Positions 17,097-26,330 of a stretch of DNA of 64,000 nt are shown piece after piece. The stretch comes from Woeseia sp. Lineage in GTDB: Bacteria; Pseudomonadota; Gammaproteobacteria; Steroidobacterales; Woeseiaceae. The stretch is taken from the NCBI GenBank assembly GCA_021773015.1, contig JAJFKW010000001.1, forward strand, positions 2,277,305 through 2,341,304. Direction: 5' to 3'. A program made the position numbers and the translations under genes. Each line of letters opens with the position of its first letter. Position 1 is the stretch's first letter. Under the pieces are notes generated by a model that did no database searches, was not told the DNA's origin, and saw only the letters and a program-made list of their open reading frames with translations.

Positions 17097-19409
17097 CTAT
17101 TCCCAGGTATACCGGAAAGAAGCGATAATCTCTTGTGGCGGAATGTACTCGTTACTGGTTGACCAAATTCCGAATGGGTTATTAAAAATGTTATTAATGC
17201 CATCTTCATCAAACAAATTTGTCGCACTCAGCGACAGGCTGATCGGGCGATCTTCCATGTCATAGGTGAAGTGCAGATTGACAATATCGTAGGAAGGTAC
17301 CGTATCGAACAATGGGTGATTGAATACGCGCGACTGCATCTCACCTCTGTGTACCCATTCCAGTCGCGAAGTAAATGTCGCACTCTGTAATGGATGCACG
17401 TTCGTAAAAGCAATACGTGACGTAATGTCCGGCAGTTTCGCCGGCTCGTTGCCGTTAAGATTCGTCGCCAACGTGAGCGCAACTCGCTCATCGAAACCAG
17501 GGCCAGTAAAAAGTCCCACACCTGGTGCTAACGATTCACGAAAATCGATCGCGTCGAGAACAAAAACGTCCGATTTAATTTCTCCGTCCTGCCAGGCGAC
17601 CATGCCGTCAAGTCGCCATTCATCTGACATCTGCCAGCTGAATTCGGTCTCGATACCGTATTCTTCGAGTTCCGGAATGGTCCCTGTTCCTCCAGCGAAC
17701 GGTACTGGATCTTCAAAAACAAACTGCATATTTTCGTGGTCGTAGAAAAACGCCGTCACGTTAAAACGAACGGCACCATCGGCAAACGTATTCCTGCTAC
17801 CGATTTCAAACGATGTCACCTCTTCGGCGCCGAAACTGTCGGTCAGGAAAATAGCCCCGTTGGTGATCGCACCAGGATTCGTGCCACCGTTCTTCCAACC
17901 GGTCGAAATCAATCCATATAGCAGATTGTCGGCGGTCAACTTGAAATCGATACCCGCCTTCCAAGTCGTTTTGGAATCGTCAGTGGACCGATCAAAACCA
18001 CCGAAAATGCCAAAGAACTGATTGCCGAAGTCTCTTTGGTCCTCGTTTTGATAACGCAACCCACCCGTCAGCGCTACCCTGTCATTGACACGTACCGTGG
18101 CTTGACTGTAAATAGCGGTATCTTCACGTGTCACTGTGCGTGTCTCGTTGAAATTCAATACCGACATAAAAGGCGGTAACGTTGTCGGACTTGGATTTGC
18201 CAGCGCCGCGATGGAATCAGAAAACGGCCCGGGTGCAGTCGCTTCTAGGAAATCGTTAAAATTATCGTGGTCCAGGTAGTAACCGCCGATAACCCAATCA
18301 AATTTCTCGTTGCTGAAGCTTAAGTTGAGCTCTTGGCTAAACGCTTCGGAATCGTTGTCCCAGAATGTCAACACGTCCCAATTATCCGGACTGAAAAAAC
18401 CCAGCCTATCGATTGCTATGGTCGCTTCTGTTAATCGATCTCCGTCAACGGATTGTCGTTTTTCAAGTTCCTGCCAGCCGGTTAGCGATTTAACCGTAAA
18501 ACCTGACTCCGACTTCCATTCAATGATCATCGATACGCTAGTGTTGTCCAACTCGAAAATTCCGGGAAAGTCTTGCGTCAATTCGCGCGGGTCGGAATTC
18601 GGATCATCAATGTTCTTTTGCGCCGCAGCGTTTTGATCAGAAGTATTCGAGACCGCCTGCAATTGAATGGACCAGGCTTCCGATGGCTTCAGCAGCAGCG
18701 ACACTTTTGCCGTCAGTGAATCGGCGTCATCCAACTCATAGCCATCCAGCGCGCCGCCTTCGATCTCTGCGAAACCGTCATGCTGATACTTTTGTACCGA
18801 CGCTCTGAACGCTGCCTTTTCTCCCAGTGGCGCATTTATTGTGGCCCGTGCACGGATCGTGTCAAAGGTGCCATAACTCAGGTCAATGGCGCCGCTTTGC
18901 TCACCCAGTTGTGGTTTCTTGGTAACCACGTTTATCGCACCGCCCGTCGTTCCTTGACCAAACTCTGTGCCCTGCGGCCCACGAAAAACTTCAACGCGCT
19001 CGATATCGCCCAAATCCAGACCCATCGACAGCGGATTCGCTAAATATATACCGTCGATATACGACAACACACTCGGCTGCGTCGCCAGGTTTTGCGCCGT
19101 TTCCCAACCGAGACCGCGAATGGTCACAATGCGACCGGCACCATCGTTTTTTGCCACGACAAGCCCAGGCGCGTAGCCGTTAAAATTATCGAGCTTGGTA
19201 ATATTGGATTTATCGAAATCGTCACCGGTTACCACAGATACGGCAATAGGCGCATCTTGCAGCGTCACCTCACGTTTACGCGCGGTCACGACGATTTCTT
19301 CGAGCGGGGCCGCCGAGGCGATGGGCAACGATGATATCAGCGCCAACGCCAACGTCCCTGGGACAAAAAGCCCTGCCAATCGACATGCTCCGGATTTGAT
19401 TCTAATCAT
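17097..19409 (-). CDS. TonB-dependent outer-membrane receptor
   Basis: The 770-aa protein has a signal peptide ending ASA, then a TonB box (LEEIVVTARKRE). The plug domain contains VTIRGLGWE and VEVFRGPQGTEFGQGTTGGAINVVTKKP-like segments (about 85-170). A long beta-barrel rich in alternating strands runs to the C-terminal RYTWE. It resembles the broad IroN/FecA-like family often used for carbohydrates and organic compounds as well as siderophores. It heads the operon with the VOC protein and sulfatase, so a sulfated or aromatic nutrient is a reasonable guess for its ligand. Confidence 0.92.
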   Translation of the reverse strand: MIRIKSGACRLAGLFVPGTLALALISSLPIASAAPLEEIVVTARKREVTLQDAPIAVSVVTGDDFDKSNITKLDNFNGYAPGLVVAKNDGAGRIVTIRGLGWETAQNLATQPSVLSYIDGIYLANPLSMGLDLGDIERVEVFRGPQGTEFGQGTTGGAINVVTKKPQLGEQSGAIDLSYGTFDTIRARATINAPLGEKAAFRASVQKYQHDGFAEIEGGALDGYELDDADSLTAKVSLLLKPSEAWSIQLQAVSNTSDQNAAAQKNIDDPNSDPRELTQDFPGIFELDNTSVSMIIEWKSESGFTVKSLTGWQELEKRQSVDGDRLTEATIAIDRLGFFSPDNWDVLTFWDNDSEAFSQELNLSFSNEKFDWVIGGYYLDHDNFNDFLEATAPGPFSDSIAALANPSPTTLPPFMSVLNFNETRTVTREDTAIYSQATVRVNDRVALTGGLRYQNEDQRDFGNQFFGIFGGFDRSTDDSKTTWKAGIDFKLTADNLLYGLISTGWKNGGTNPGAITNGAIFLTDSFGAEEVTSFEIGSRNTFADGAVRFNVTAFFYDHENMQFVFEDPVPFAGGTGTIPELEEYGIETEFSWQMSDEWRLDGMVAWQDGEIKSDVFVLDAIDFRESLAPGVGLFTGPGFDERVALTLATNLNGNEPAKLPDITSRIAFTNVHPLQSATFTSRLEWVHRGEMQSRVFNHPLFDTVPSYDIVNLHFTYDMEDRPISLSLSATNLFDEDGINNIFNNPFGIWSTSNEYIPPQEIIASFRYTWE

Positions 19410-19494
19410 AGCTACCCCGCCATTTTAGTGTACTTTCGACCATTCAGGTTCTGACAAAACCACTATACGAGCTTGCACGGATGCGCCCCAATAC

Positions 19495-20541
19495 TTGACC
19501 ATTCGATACCTCGGCGTACGTGTTCTAATAGCGCGATCTAAACCCTATGGAAAGCAATACCGTGTTGACCAAAAACGCTCGTTCAAGAGCAGTGCAAACG
19601 TGAAGCTGTGTCGTACTACCTCCAGTAAGCCAGACTTTGCCGGCAAATCCGGTTGTGTCGTCACCATTGGCGCGTTTGACGGGATCCATCGTGGTCACCA
19701 GGCAATACTGCAACGACTGAAGCGGGAGTCAGAAAAGCTTGACTGTCCGGCGTATGTCATGTGTTTCGAACCAACGCCCGGCGAGTTTTTCTCAAATGAA
19801 AACCCACCCGCACGATTGACTCGATTTCGCGAACGATTTCAAACCCTGGCGTCGCTGGGCATCGATGGAATGTTTTGCCCCAGGTTCGACGACGCAATGC
19901 GAGCATTGAGTCCGGAGGAGTTTGTTAGCAAATTACTGGTCGATAAACTCGCGGCAAAACATGTCGTCGTTGGCGACGATTTCAAATTTGCAGCTCGTGC
20001 TGCGGGTACCATCGATTACCTTCGTAAAGCCGGAGAACGATTCGGCTTTGGCGTAACCGAGGTGCCCGCAATACAGCAGGGCGCCGAGCGCGTTAGCAGC
20101 ACAGCCATTCGCCGCGCATTGGTCGACGGCGATATGAGGAAAGTAAGCGCAATGCTCGGTCGAGACTACTCAATGTCCGGGCATGTCGTTTACGGCAATC
20201 AACTGGGCCGCACTCTGGGTTTTCCGACAGCAAACATCCCGGTCATGCGCATGAGCAGCCCAGTACAGGGCATATTCGCCGTGCGCGTACATGGCTTGCG
20301 AGAAGGCGTATTGGATGCCGTCGCAAATGTCGGCACACGGCCGACCGTAACCGGCAGCGGAAAAACAATTCTTGAAGTATTTATTTTCGATTTTGATCGC
20401 GACATTTACGGAAAATTTCTTGAGGTGAAATTCATCGCGCGATTACGTGACGAACTTAAATTTCCGGATCTCGAAAGCATGACGGTGCAGATTCACCGCG
20501 ATGCCGATCAAGCTCGCGAACTACTAGAAAACACCCATTAA
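19495..20541 (+). CDS. ribF: Bifunctional riboflavin kinase / FAD synthetase
   Basis: This 348-aa protein makes FMN and FAD from riboflavin. The adenylyltransferase domain shows VTIGAFDGIHRGHQ (about 57-69, the GxFDGxHxGH nucleotide-binding motif) and VVVGDDFKFA (about 160). SSTAIRRAL follows. The kinase domain has GRTLGFPTANI (about 240) and VGTRPTV. It starts with TTG at 19495 and carries about 35 extra N-terminal residues; a shorter start is possible. The usual neighbours (ileS, lspA, murJ) are absent, so this may be a second copy serving flavoenzymes of the island. It diverges from the TonB receptor. Confidence 0.92.
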   Translation: MTIRYLGVRVLIARSKPYGKQYRVDQKRSFKSSANVKLCRTTSSKPDFAGKSGCVVTIGAFDGIHRGHQAILQRLKRESEKLDCPAYVMCFEPTPGEFFSNENPPARLTRFRERFQTLASLGIDGMFCPRFDDAMRALSPEEFVSKLLVDKLAAKHVVVGDDFKFAARAAGTIDYLRKAGERFGFGVTEVPAIQQGAERVSSTAIRRALVDGDMRKVSAMLGRDYSMSGHVVYGNQLGRTLGFPTANIPVMRMSSPVQGIFAVRVHGLREGVLDAVANVGTRPTVTGSGKTILEVFIFDFDRDIYGKFLEVKFIARLRDELKFPDLESMTVQIHRDADQARELLENTH

Positions 20542-20576
20542 TTAAGCCTCCGCTGCACAAATACTAGGCTAAACGC

Positions 20577-21224
20577 TCAGGTAAAGTACTGCTGAACATC
20601 CCAAACCATTCGCCGCTGAATGTGATTGAACAACTTGCGGAAGCGTTTGCGCACCTTCCTGCCAAACAGGGGATCATCTGGTAAGTCATGACCGCCGAGC
20701 ATTGTCGCCCAGCCGCCGTCATCAGCAGTCTCGTCAGCAAGACTGAAAAGAGTTTTCTCCTCCCAGAACATGTGATTACGCAACTCGCGTGAATACGCGA
20801 CCATTGCAGAAGTTAGCGATTGCAGCTCTGCAGTGCTACGTGCAGGTTGCGCAGGAATTGCGCCACAGATTTTGCTAGTGGTTGCGGCAAGCGCCGCATG
20901 ATCCGCTTCGATCTTTTCTAACGAGTCGTCGATATCCGCGTAGCGGGTCTTTAGGTAACCGTATAGCAAGTCTTCCTTAGGGTGATGTACTACATCAGAG
21001 TATTCCATCATGTAGGACAGAATTTCGCGGACCAGTTCGTAATCTGCATCGCTAAGCTCTGCCATTCGCTGCGTTTCGGAGTCCAGCAGATCGAGCAGCA
21101 ACACCATATTGCGATGGTCCGCTCGTAGCTCACCAACGGTCATTTCTATTGATTGCTTCACCGCTACTCCGCTGTCCCGCGTTGTAAGAATTCGCGCAAA
21201 CGTAAACAGCATAATGCGGGGCAT
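20577..21224 (-). CDS. Hemerythrin HHE-domain protein
   Basis: The 215-aa protein is mostly helical and carries the hemerythrin-like pattern. It has DHRNMVLLLDLLD at the N-terminal helix, VVHHPKEDLLYGYL in the middle, DHAALAATT in the next helix and RNHMFWEEKTLF near the end. The His, Glu and Asp residues could bind a di-iron centre that senses oxygen or NO, or repairs iron-sulfur clusters. The true start may be the GTG about 22 codons in. It is transcribed convergently with ribF and has no clear operon partner. Confidence 0.8.
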   Translation of the reverse strand: MPRIMLFTFARILTTRDSGVAVKQSIEMTVGELRADHRNMVLLLDLLDSETQRMAELSDADYELVREILSYMMEYSDVVHHPKEDLLYGYLKTRYADIDDSLEKIEADHAALAATTSKICGAIPAQPARSTAELQSLTSAMVAYSRELRNHMFWEEKTLFSLADETADDGGWATMLGGHDLPDDPLFGRKVRKRFRKLFNHIQRRMVWDVQQYFT

Positions 21225-21388
21225 GGTGCAGACGGGCTATAAGGAATTGTCCCTACTGTCGCCGCCGTAATAACAAGAGCGCTAGGCGACTGTTAAGCTT
21301 TCATCAGATTCAACTGGAAAATTTTCAGTTGCGGCACCGCCGGTACGACTGATAACGTTGCTCGCCAAACAGCAGGAGAGAATTGATC

Positions 21389-21880
21389 ATGAGCTACCCG
21401 AACACTTTGATTTTTGTTGATTTGGCATCCGACGATCCAGATGCTGCCGGCAAGTTTTACGCGGAAGTATTCGGCTGGGAAGACGATCCGCGTCTGGGCG
21501 GCTTGTACCATCGCATGGTACCCGGACAACAATTCCTCAATCCCGATGGCTCCGAAAGTGAAATTGGCAATCTTCACCTCGGCATCGGCGATTGCGCGAA
21601 TCTTCGACCGCACCCGAATCCGGACGGCGTAGAACCAAGAGCGTTATCAACGGGCGGACGGAAAGCGCGAATATGGATTATGATCAGCGACGACGATTCA
21701 GCTGAGCGCATCCTCGGGGCGGCAGAAAATCTCGGCGCGACGATCAATTGGCGTAACCATTATTGGAAAGAATTCAACGGTTACAATCATTGCTTTACGG
21801 ATCCGTGGGGCAATGAAATCTTGCTTTGGGGTAAAGCCGGTGAGAATCCGAAAATTCCCGATGATTTTACGCGCGAATAA
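21389..21880 (+). CDS. VOC family protein
   Basis: An AGGAGAG site 7 bases ahead supports the ATG at 21389 (163 aa). The N-terminus TLIFVDLASDDPDAAGKFYAEVFGWE-type strand-helix and the C-terminal HCFTDPWGNEILLWGK are typical of glyoxalase-like VOC proteins (CGLD27/PhnB-type). It is probably a lyase or dioxygenase-like metalloprotein or a binding protein; the substrate is unknown. It is a single gene ending just before the convergent hyuB. Confidence 0.8.
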   Translation: MSYPNTLIFVDLASDDPDAAGKFYAEVFGWEDDPRLGGLYHRMVPGQQFLNPDGSESEIGNLHLGIGDCANLRPHPNPDGVEPRALSTGGRKARIWIMISDDDSAERILGAAENLGATINWRNHYWKEFNGYNHCFTDPWGNEILLWGKAGENPKIPDDFTRE

Positions 21881-21914
21881 TCTACGCGCCTGCCGATGTG
21901 CGGTCGCTGCGCTG

Positions 21915-23471
21915 CTAAGCAGCACCTGAGCCACCACCGCCCGGGGTACGCATTAGAACCAGATCGTCAGCGCCCATCTCCAGCTTTTTCGCTTCGGAAC
22001 TTGACGTACCGTTAATCAAAAACTGTCCCGGTTCACCGCTGCCCGCGCCAAACAGCCCTTCTGCTCGCGAGTCTAGGCGGCTGGGTAACGCGTTTAGTAG
22101 CCAGCTATTGCCACTACGCAGACGGAATTCGACGTACTGGCCATTACCGCCCGGGTATTTTCCAGTACCGCCTGTATCCGCAGCGATCTCCTTGCGCGTG
22201 AATTCAATCGGAATGGACGCCTCGAGCACCTCTATTGGCACGGCGGCAACGCCTGTCGGATAACAAGTTGCCGATAATCCGGCTTTGTCGGCGCGCGCAC
22301 CCATGCCGCCGGAATAATTAAACATCGAACTCGTAAACGGTTTGCCGTCGCTGCTGCGGCCCTGGATCTGGATTGTCCATACAGCGCCCGAACCCTCGGC
22401 GAGTACTTTTTCGGGCACCACTTGAGCAAGTGCCTTGAGTATCGGAAAAGGAACATACATCCCGACAACGTGACGAGCATTCACCGGTGACGGATATTGT
22501 GCGTTGACGATGCACTCCGTCGGCGCAACAACTTTGATCGGCGCAAGACTGCCCGCGTTGTTCGGTAATTCTGGATTCAAAATGCTGCGGATAGCAAATG
22601 TACTGTACGCGTGTGTGTAGGCAGTCACCACATTGATACCGCTAGCACTTGGGCCGGAACTGCCAGCGAAATCTACGGTAATCTCACCCGCTTCGTTGTC
22701 GATCGTAAGCGCGACTTTGAGGGTGATAGCTTCGCCGCCTGGAACGTCAAATTGGGTCTCGCCATGAAACGTTCCCGCCGGCAATTTACGAATATCGTCG
22801 CGAGTCGAAGCCTCAGCGCGGGAAATAACTTCACGGGACAGCTCGCCAATATCATCGAGCCCGTAACGGTCACACATTGCATTAAGCCGCTCACCACCCA
22901 TTTTTCCGCTCGAAACTTGCGCCGACAAATCACCGAAAATTGCGTCCGGTGTACGTACGTTCTGTCGAATAATCGCGTGCAGCGTTTCGTTCGGTTTACC
23001 GCTTTCGTAAAGTTTCAGCGATGGAATCCAAAGGCCTTCTTCATGGATGTCTCGCGCCCCCGCGCCAACGCCATAGCCGCCGATATCCGTATGATGAATC
23101 GTTGAGCCACAGTAACCAATTAACCTGTCGTTACGAAAAATTGGTGTCAGCAAAGTGATGTCGAAAAAATGCCCTGCCGACATCCACGGATCATTGGTAA
23201 TCAGCACATCGCCCGGTTGCAAGGTTTCCGCCGGAATGACGCCAATGATATTGGCCGCCGCAGCCGCCAATGAATTGATATGGCCGGGCGTGCCGGTGAC
23301 CGCCTGCGCGACCATTCGCGCGTCGGCGTCGAACAACGCGGTCGCCAGATCACCTGCTTCACGAACGATTGGACTGAACGCAATTCTCTGCAGTGCTCGC
23401 GCTTGTTCACTAACGATGCTGATCATGTTGCTCCACATGATCTCAAGTTCTATACCGTCGAGTTTTGCCAT
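21915..23471 (-). CDS. hyuB: Hydantoinase B / oxoprolinase beta-type subunit
   Basis: This 518-aa protein is the HyuB half of the ATP-dependent hydantoinase/oxoprolinase family. Diagnostic segments are DPVMLEI-like ELEIMWSNMISI at the start, GDVLITNDPWMSAGHFFDITLLTPIF (about 85-110) and HTDIGGYGVGA. FAGSSGPSASGINV and the C-terminal MRTPGGGGSG complete the pattern. With HyuA it opens a lactam or hydantoin ring (5-oxoproline, N-methylhydantoin or similar) using ATP. It is the last gene of the operon, 19 nt after hyuA. Confidence 0.92.
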   Translation of the reverse strand: MAKLDGIELEIMWSNMISIVSEQARALQRIAFSPIVREAGDLATALFDADARMVAQAVTGTPGHINSLAAAAANIIGVIPAETLQPGDVLITNDPWMSAGHFFDITLLTPIFRNDRLIGYCGSTIHHTDIGGYGVGAGARDIHEEGLWIPSLKLYESGKPNETLHAIIRQNVRTPDAIFGDLSAQVSSGKMGGERLNAMCDRYGLDDIGELSREVISRAEASTRDDIRKLPAGTFHGETQFDVPGGEAITLKVALTIDNEAGEITVDFAGSSGPSASGINVVTAYTHAYSTFAIRSILNPELPNNAGSLAPIKVVAPTECIVNAQYPSPVNARHVVGMYVPFPILKALAQVVPEKVLAEGSGAVWTIQIQGRSSDGKPFTSSMFNYSGGMGARADKAGLSATCYPTGVAAVPIEVLEASIPIEFTRKEIAADTGGTGKYPGGNGQYVEFRLRSGNSWLLNALPSRLDSRAEGLFGAGSGEPGQFLINGTSSSEAKKLEMGADDLVLMRTPGGGGSGAA

Positions 23472-23490
23472 AATTGTTGGTCCTGAGATA

Positions 23491-25557
23491 TTAGTCGCAG
23501 TTCGCGATCAGACTGCCGTCTGCGTGAACGCTTAGGCGCCAGCCAGGCAATATGAAGGCGGTGGTTTCGCGTTCTTCGACGATGACCGGCCCATTGATTT
23601 CCTGTCCGACTGACAACGACGCTCGGTCGAAAATAGGCACATCCATCGATTGACCTTCGATGTACACTTTTCGCGTTGTTTTCGGCGCAGCAGATTGCGC
23701 AGCAAGTTCGATGTCAGGTCGGCGTTCAGACTCACCGCCGCGAGCGGTGGCACGCCAACTGACCACCTCAACTTGCATATCATCGAGTTTTACACCGTAG
23801 AGATTCTCGTATGCAACGTCGTACCTTTGCCGTAATTCTCGTTGGTTGTCAGGGTCTCTAGGGTCGCCCGCCAGCGGCACAGTGACTTCGGTTTGCTGGC
23901 CAACGTAGCGCATGTCGGCAGCGAAATCGTAGCGAATGGCATCGTCGGCGATACCCGCGTCGTTCAATGCCGCCTTGCCTTCGGCGCAGAGATCAGCAAT
24001 CAGCGGGCTAACTGCCGCCCAGTCAATATCAACGAGCCTGCTCAATCCGCCGCGCGCCAGGTCGAGCCGCGCCGGCGTGACCAATGTTCCGTACGCACTC
24101 AATACGCTAGCCATTGGTGGATAGATGATCTGCGTCCCGTCTAGTCGCTCAGCCACGTAGCAGGCATGCACGGGTCCGGCGCCACCAAATGCAAATAATG
24201 GCATGCCACGATAATTCACACCGCGGTCAGTAGCATGCGCGCGCGCGGCCGCCGCCATCGACTCGCCAACCACGCTAAACACCCCGTACGCGGCATCCAA
24301 CATAGACACACCAAGTTTGTCCGCAAGCAGCTGTACAGAGGCTTCCGCTTTAGCGCGATCAAGCGGCATATCACCACCGAGAAAATGCTCCGGGTCGAGA
24401 ATCCCGAGCACGACATCTGCATCCGTAACGCATGCGTCTTCACCGCCTTGACCGTAACAGGCAGGCCCTGGATTACTGCCAGCGCTGTCCGGACCCACCT
24501 TCAACAATCCTAAATTATTGACACGCGCGACGGATCCTCCGCCGGCGCCAATTTCAATCATGTCAATTGATGGCACGGTAATCGGCATACCGCTGCCAGG
24601 CTTAAATCGATATCGCCGGTCAACCTCAAAGTCGCCGGTAACGAGCGGTTCGCCGTTTTGGATGAGGCACGCTTTGGCGGTAGTGCCTCCCATGTCGAAC
24701 GACAGTAGATTATCGATTCCATTTTTTCGCGCAACATGCCCCGCGACCAAAGCGCCGGCCGCTGGACCGGACTCGATCATGCGCACAGGATATGTGCCTG
24801 CGACACCTGCGCCAATCACGCCACCGTTTGACAGCATGATCAATGGTTCGCGCTCAACACCTTCGTTTTGCAAGTGCTCCATTAGTGCATTCAGATAGGG
24901 ACGTGTCGTCGATACCGCGTAGGCGTTTATTGCACAGGTACTTGCGCGCAGATATTCACGCATCTGCGGTGCTACGTCACTGGACAAGGTTACGATGACG
25001 TGTGGCGCGATTTTGCTCATCAATGCCTTGAATTGGTGCTCGTTCTGCGGGTTTCGATAGCTATTCAACAGACATACTGCGACTGACGAGATATTTTCCT
25101 TCGCCAAATCGTCCGCAATTTTTTGGACGTCATCCTCATCTACCGTCTTACCGATGGTTCCGTCGGCATAGCTGCGCTCGTCAAGTCCCCATGTATGCTC
25201 GCGCGGAATTAACGGGTCCGCATACTCGAGCTGCGGATCGAACATATCGTAACGATGTTCATCACGAATATATAAAACGTCTCTAAAGCCACTTGTAACA
25301 ACCAGACCGGCGGGTGCGCCCTTACGTTCGATTAGAACGTTAGTAACAATTGTGGTCGCATGCGCGACGACGTCGTTAACGTCTTTTAGCTTGATACCCG
25401 CATCGTCGAGCACCAGTTGCGATGCGCGAAAGAATCCGTCGAGAAGATTATCGTGCGTTGTTAACGTTTTGTCTGTCCAGCTTCCACCATCGCTTGCAAT
25501 AAGCACGGCGTCGGTAAACGTGCCGCCGATGTCCACTGCGAGCGCGTATTTAGTCAT
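23491..25557 (-). CDS. hyuA: Hydantoinase A / oxoprolinase alpha-type subunit
   Basis: The 688-aa protein has the actin-like ATPase start VDIGGTFTDAV (about 8-18). FDMGGTTAKACLI (about 290) is the second phosphate-binding motif, followed by PSIDMIEIGAGGGS and PGPACYGQGG. FGGAGPVHACYVAERL (about 460) is also typical. This is the ATP-binding subunit of N-methylhydantoinase/acetophenone-carboxylase/oxoprolinase enzymes and pairs with HyuB downstream. Its ATG overlaps the IclR stop as ATGA, so translation is coupled. Together with the nearby aldolase and cupin it implies degradation of a cyclic amide or related carbonyl compound. Confidence 0.93.
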   Translation of the reverse strand: MTKYALAVDIGGTFTDAVLIASDGGSWTDKTLTTHDNLLDGFFRASQLVLDDAGIKLKDVNDVVAHATTIVTNVLIERKGAPAGLVVTSGFRDVLYIRDEHRYDMFDPQLEYADPLIPREHTWGLDERSYADGTIGKTVDEDDVQKIADDLAKENISSVAVCLLNSYRNPQNEHQFKALMSKIAPHVIVTLSSDVAPQMREYLRASTCAINAYAVSTTRPYLNALMEHLQNEGVEREPLIMLSNGGVIGAGVAGTYPVRMIESGPAAGALVAGHVARKNGIDNLLSFDMGGTTAKACLIQNGEPLVTGDFEVDRRYRFKPGSGMPITVPSIDMIEIGAGGGSVARVNNLGLLKVGPDSAGSNPGPACYGQGGEDACVTDADVVLGILDPEHFLGGDMPLDRAKAEASVQLLADKLGVSMLDAAYGVFSVVGESMAAAARAHATDRGVNYRGMPLFAFGGAGPVHACYVAERLDGTQIIYPPMASVLSAYGTLVTPARLDLARGGLSRLVDIDWAAVSPLIADLCAEGKAALNDAGIADDAIRYDFAADMRYVGQQTEVTVPLAGDPRDPDNQRELRQRYDVAYENLYGVKLDDMQVEVVSWRATARGGESERRPDIELAAQSAAPKTTRKVYIEGQSMDVPIFDRASLSVGQEINGPVIVEERETTAFILPGWRLSVHADGSLIANCD

Positions 25558-26330
25558 GATGTAGATTTCTCCGAATAGCCTAATCTTGTTGAAATGCCGG
25601 CAGCAGCGTCGCGGACAGCTGCAACGATGTATGCCGTGGGTTCCGCTGGAAGGTGCTGAATTGATCCGACGATGGTGATCGTGCCTGCCAAGTCGCCGGA
25701 TGCGTCGAATATTGGCGCCGCAAGCGCATTGATGCCGATCATCGCCTCTTCTGGCGCGACAGCCCAGCCGCGTTTTCGGACTTGCTCCACTTCAGCTCTA
25801 AGAGCTTGTTTTTCAACGAGCGTGTGATCGGTGCGTTGTTCCAACGTTTTACCGAATTGCTGATTGAGCAATACGCTTGAGCCAAACGCCAAAACGATCT
25901 TTCCTTGCGCGGAAGAATGAAAATCGAGGAGCGTACCGGGTGGCGTAGTGATTTCTATGGTCGATCGGTGACGCAGAATATCTAGAATCCTGACACCGTG
26001 TTCTTCCGCTTGACCTATGCTCACCGACAGATTCGCTTTATCGCGCAATTTCGGCATTTCGCGTTGCGCTTCATTCATGAACGACATGTTTGTTGCGACG
26101 GTTTGCCCTAAGTGAAGAAATTTCAGGGTGAGGAAATACTTATCGGTGTCGGCATCCTGGGTGACATAGCGTTTACCGAGCAGCGTACGCAGATGTCGAT
26201 ACGTTCTGGGTTTCGCCGTATTAACGAGTTTCGCCAATTCACTCACACCAATTGGCGCACCATATTCCGCCATTGCTTCAACTATCGACAGCGTAGTAAC
26301 GACGGCGCTAATGGGTTGCGTACCACTCAC
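25554..26330 (-). CDS. IclR-family transcriptional regulator
   Basis: This 258-aa regulator has an N-terminal winged helix-turn-helix (about 8-70: ALSI-type VVTTLSIVEAMAEYG, then IGVSELAKLVNTAKPRTYRHL). A C-terminal effector domain (about 85-250) contains the conserved GTLLDFHSSAQGKIVLAF segment and AAPIFDASGDLAGTITI. It overlaps both neighbours by 4 nt and lies inside the operon it likely controls. The perfect palindrome at 27522-27540 in front of the operon is the obvious candidate operator. The ligand is probably a pathway intermediate. Confidence 0.9.
   Translation of the reverse strand: MSGTQPISAVVTTLSIVEAMAEYGAPIGVSELAKLVNTAKPRTYRHLRTLLGKRYVTQDADTDKYFLTLKFLHLGQTVATNMSFMNEAQREMPKLRDKANLSVSIGQAEEHGVRILDILRHRSTIEITTPPGTLLDFHSSAQGKIVLAFGSSVLLNQQFGKTLEQRTDHTLVEKQALRAEVEQVRKRGWAVAPEEAMIGINALAAPIFDASGDLAGTITIVGSIQHLPAEPTAYIVAAVRDAAAGISTRLGYSEKSTS

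Noticed and set aside
22611-23105. A 164-aa plus-strand frame inside hyuB
   Set aside because: It lies entirely antisense to a well-supported gene and has no family resemblance.
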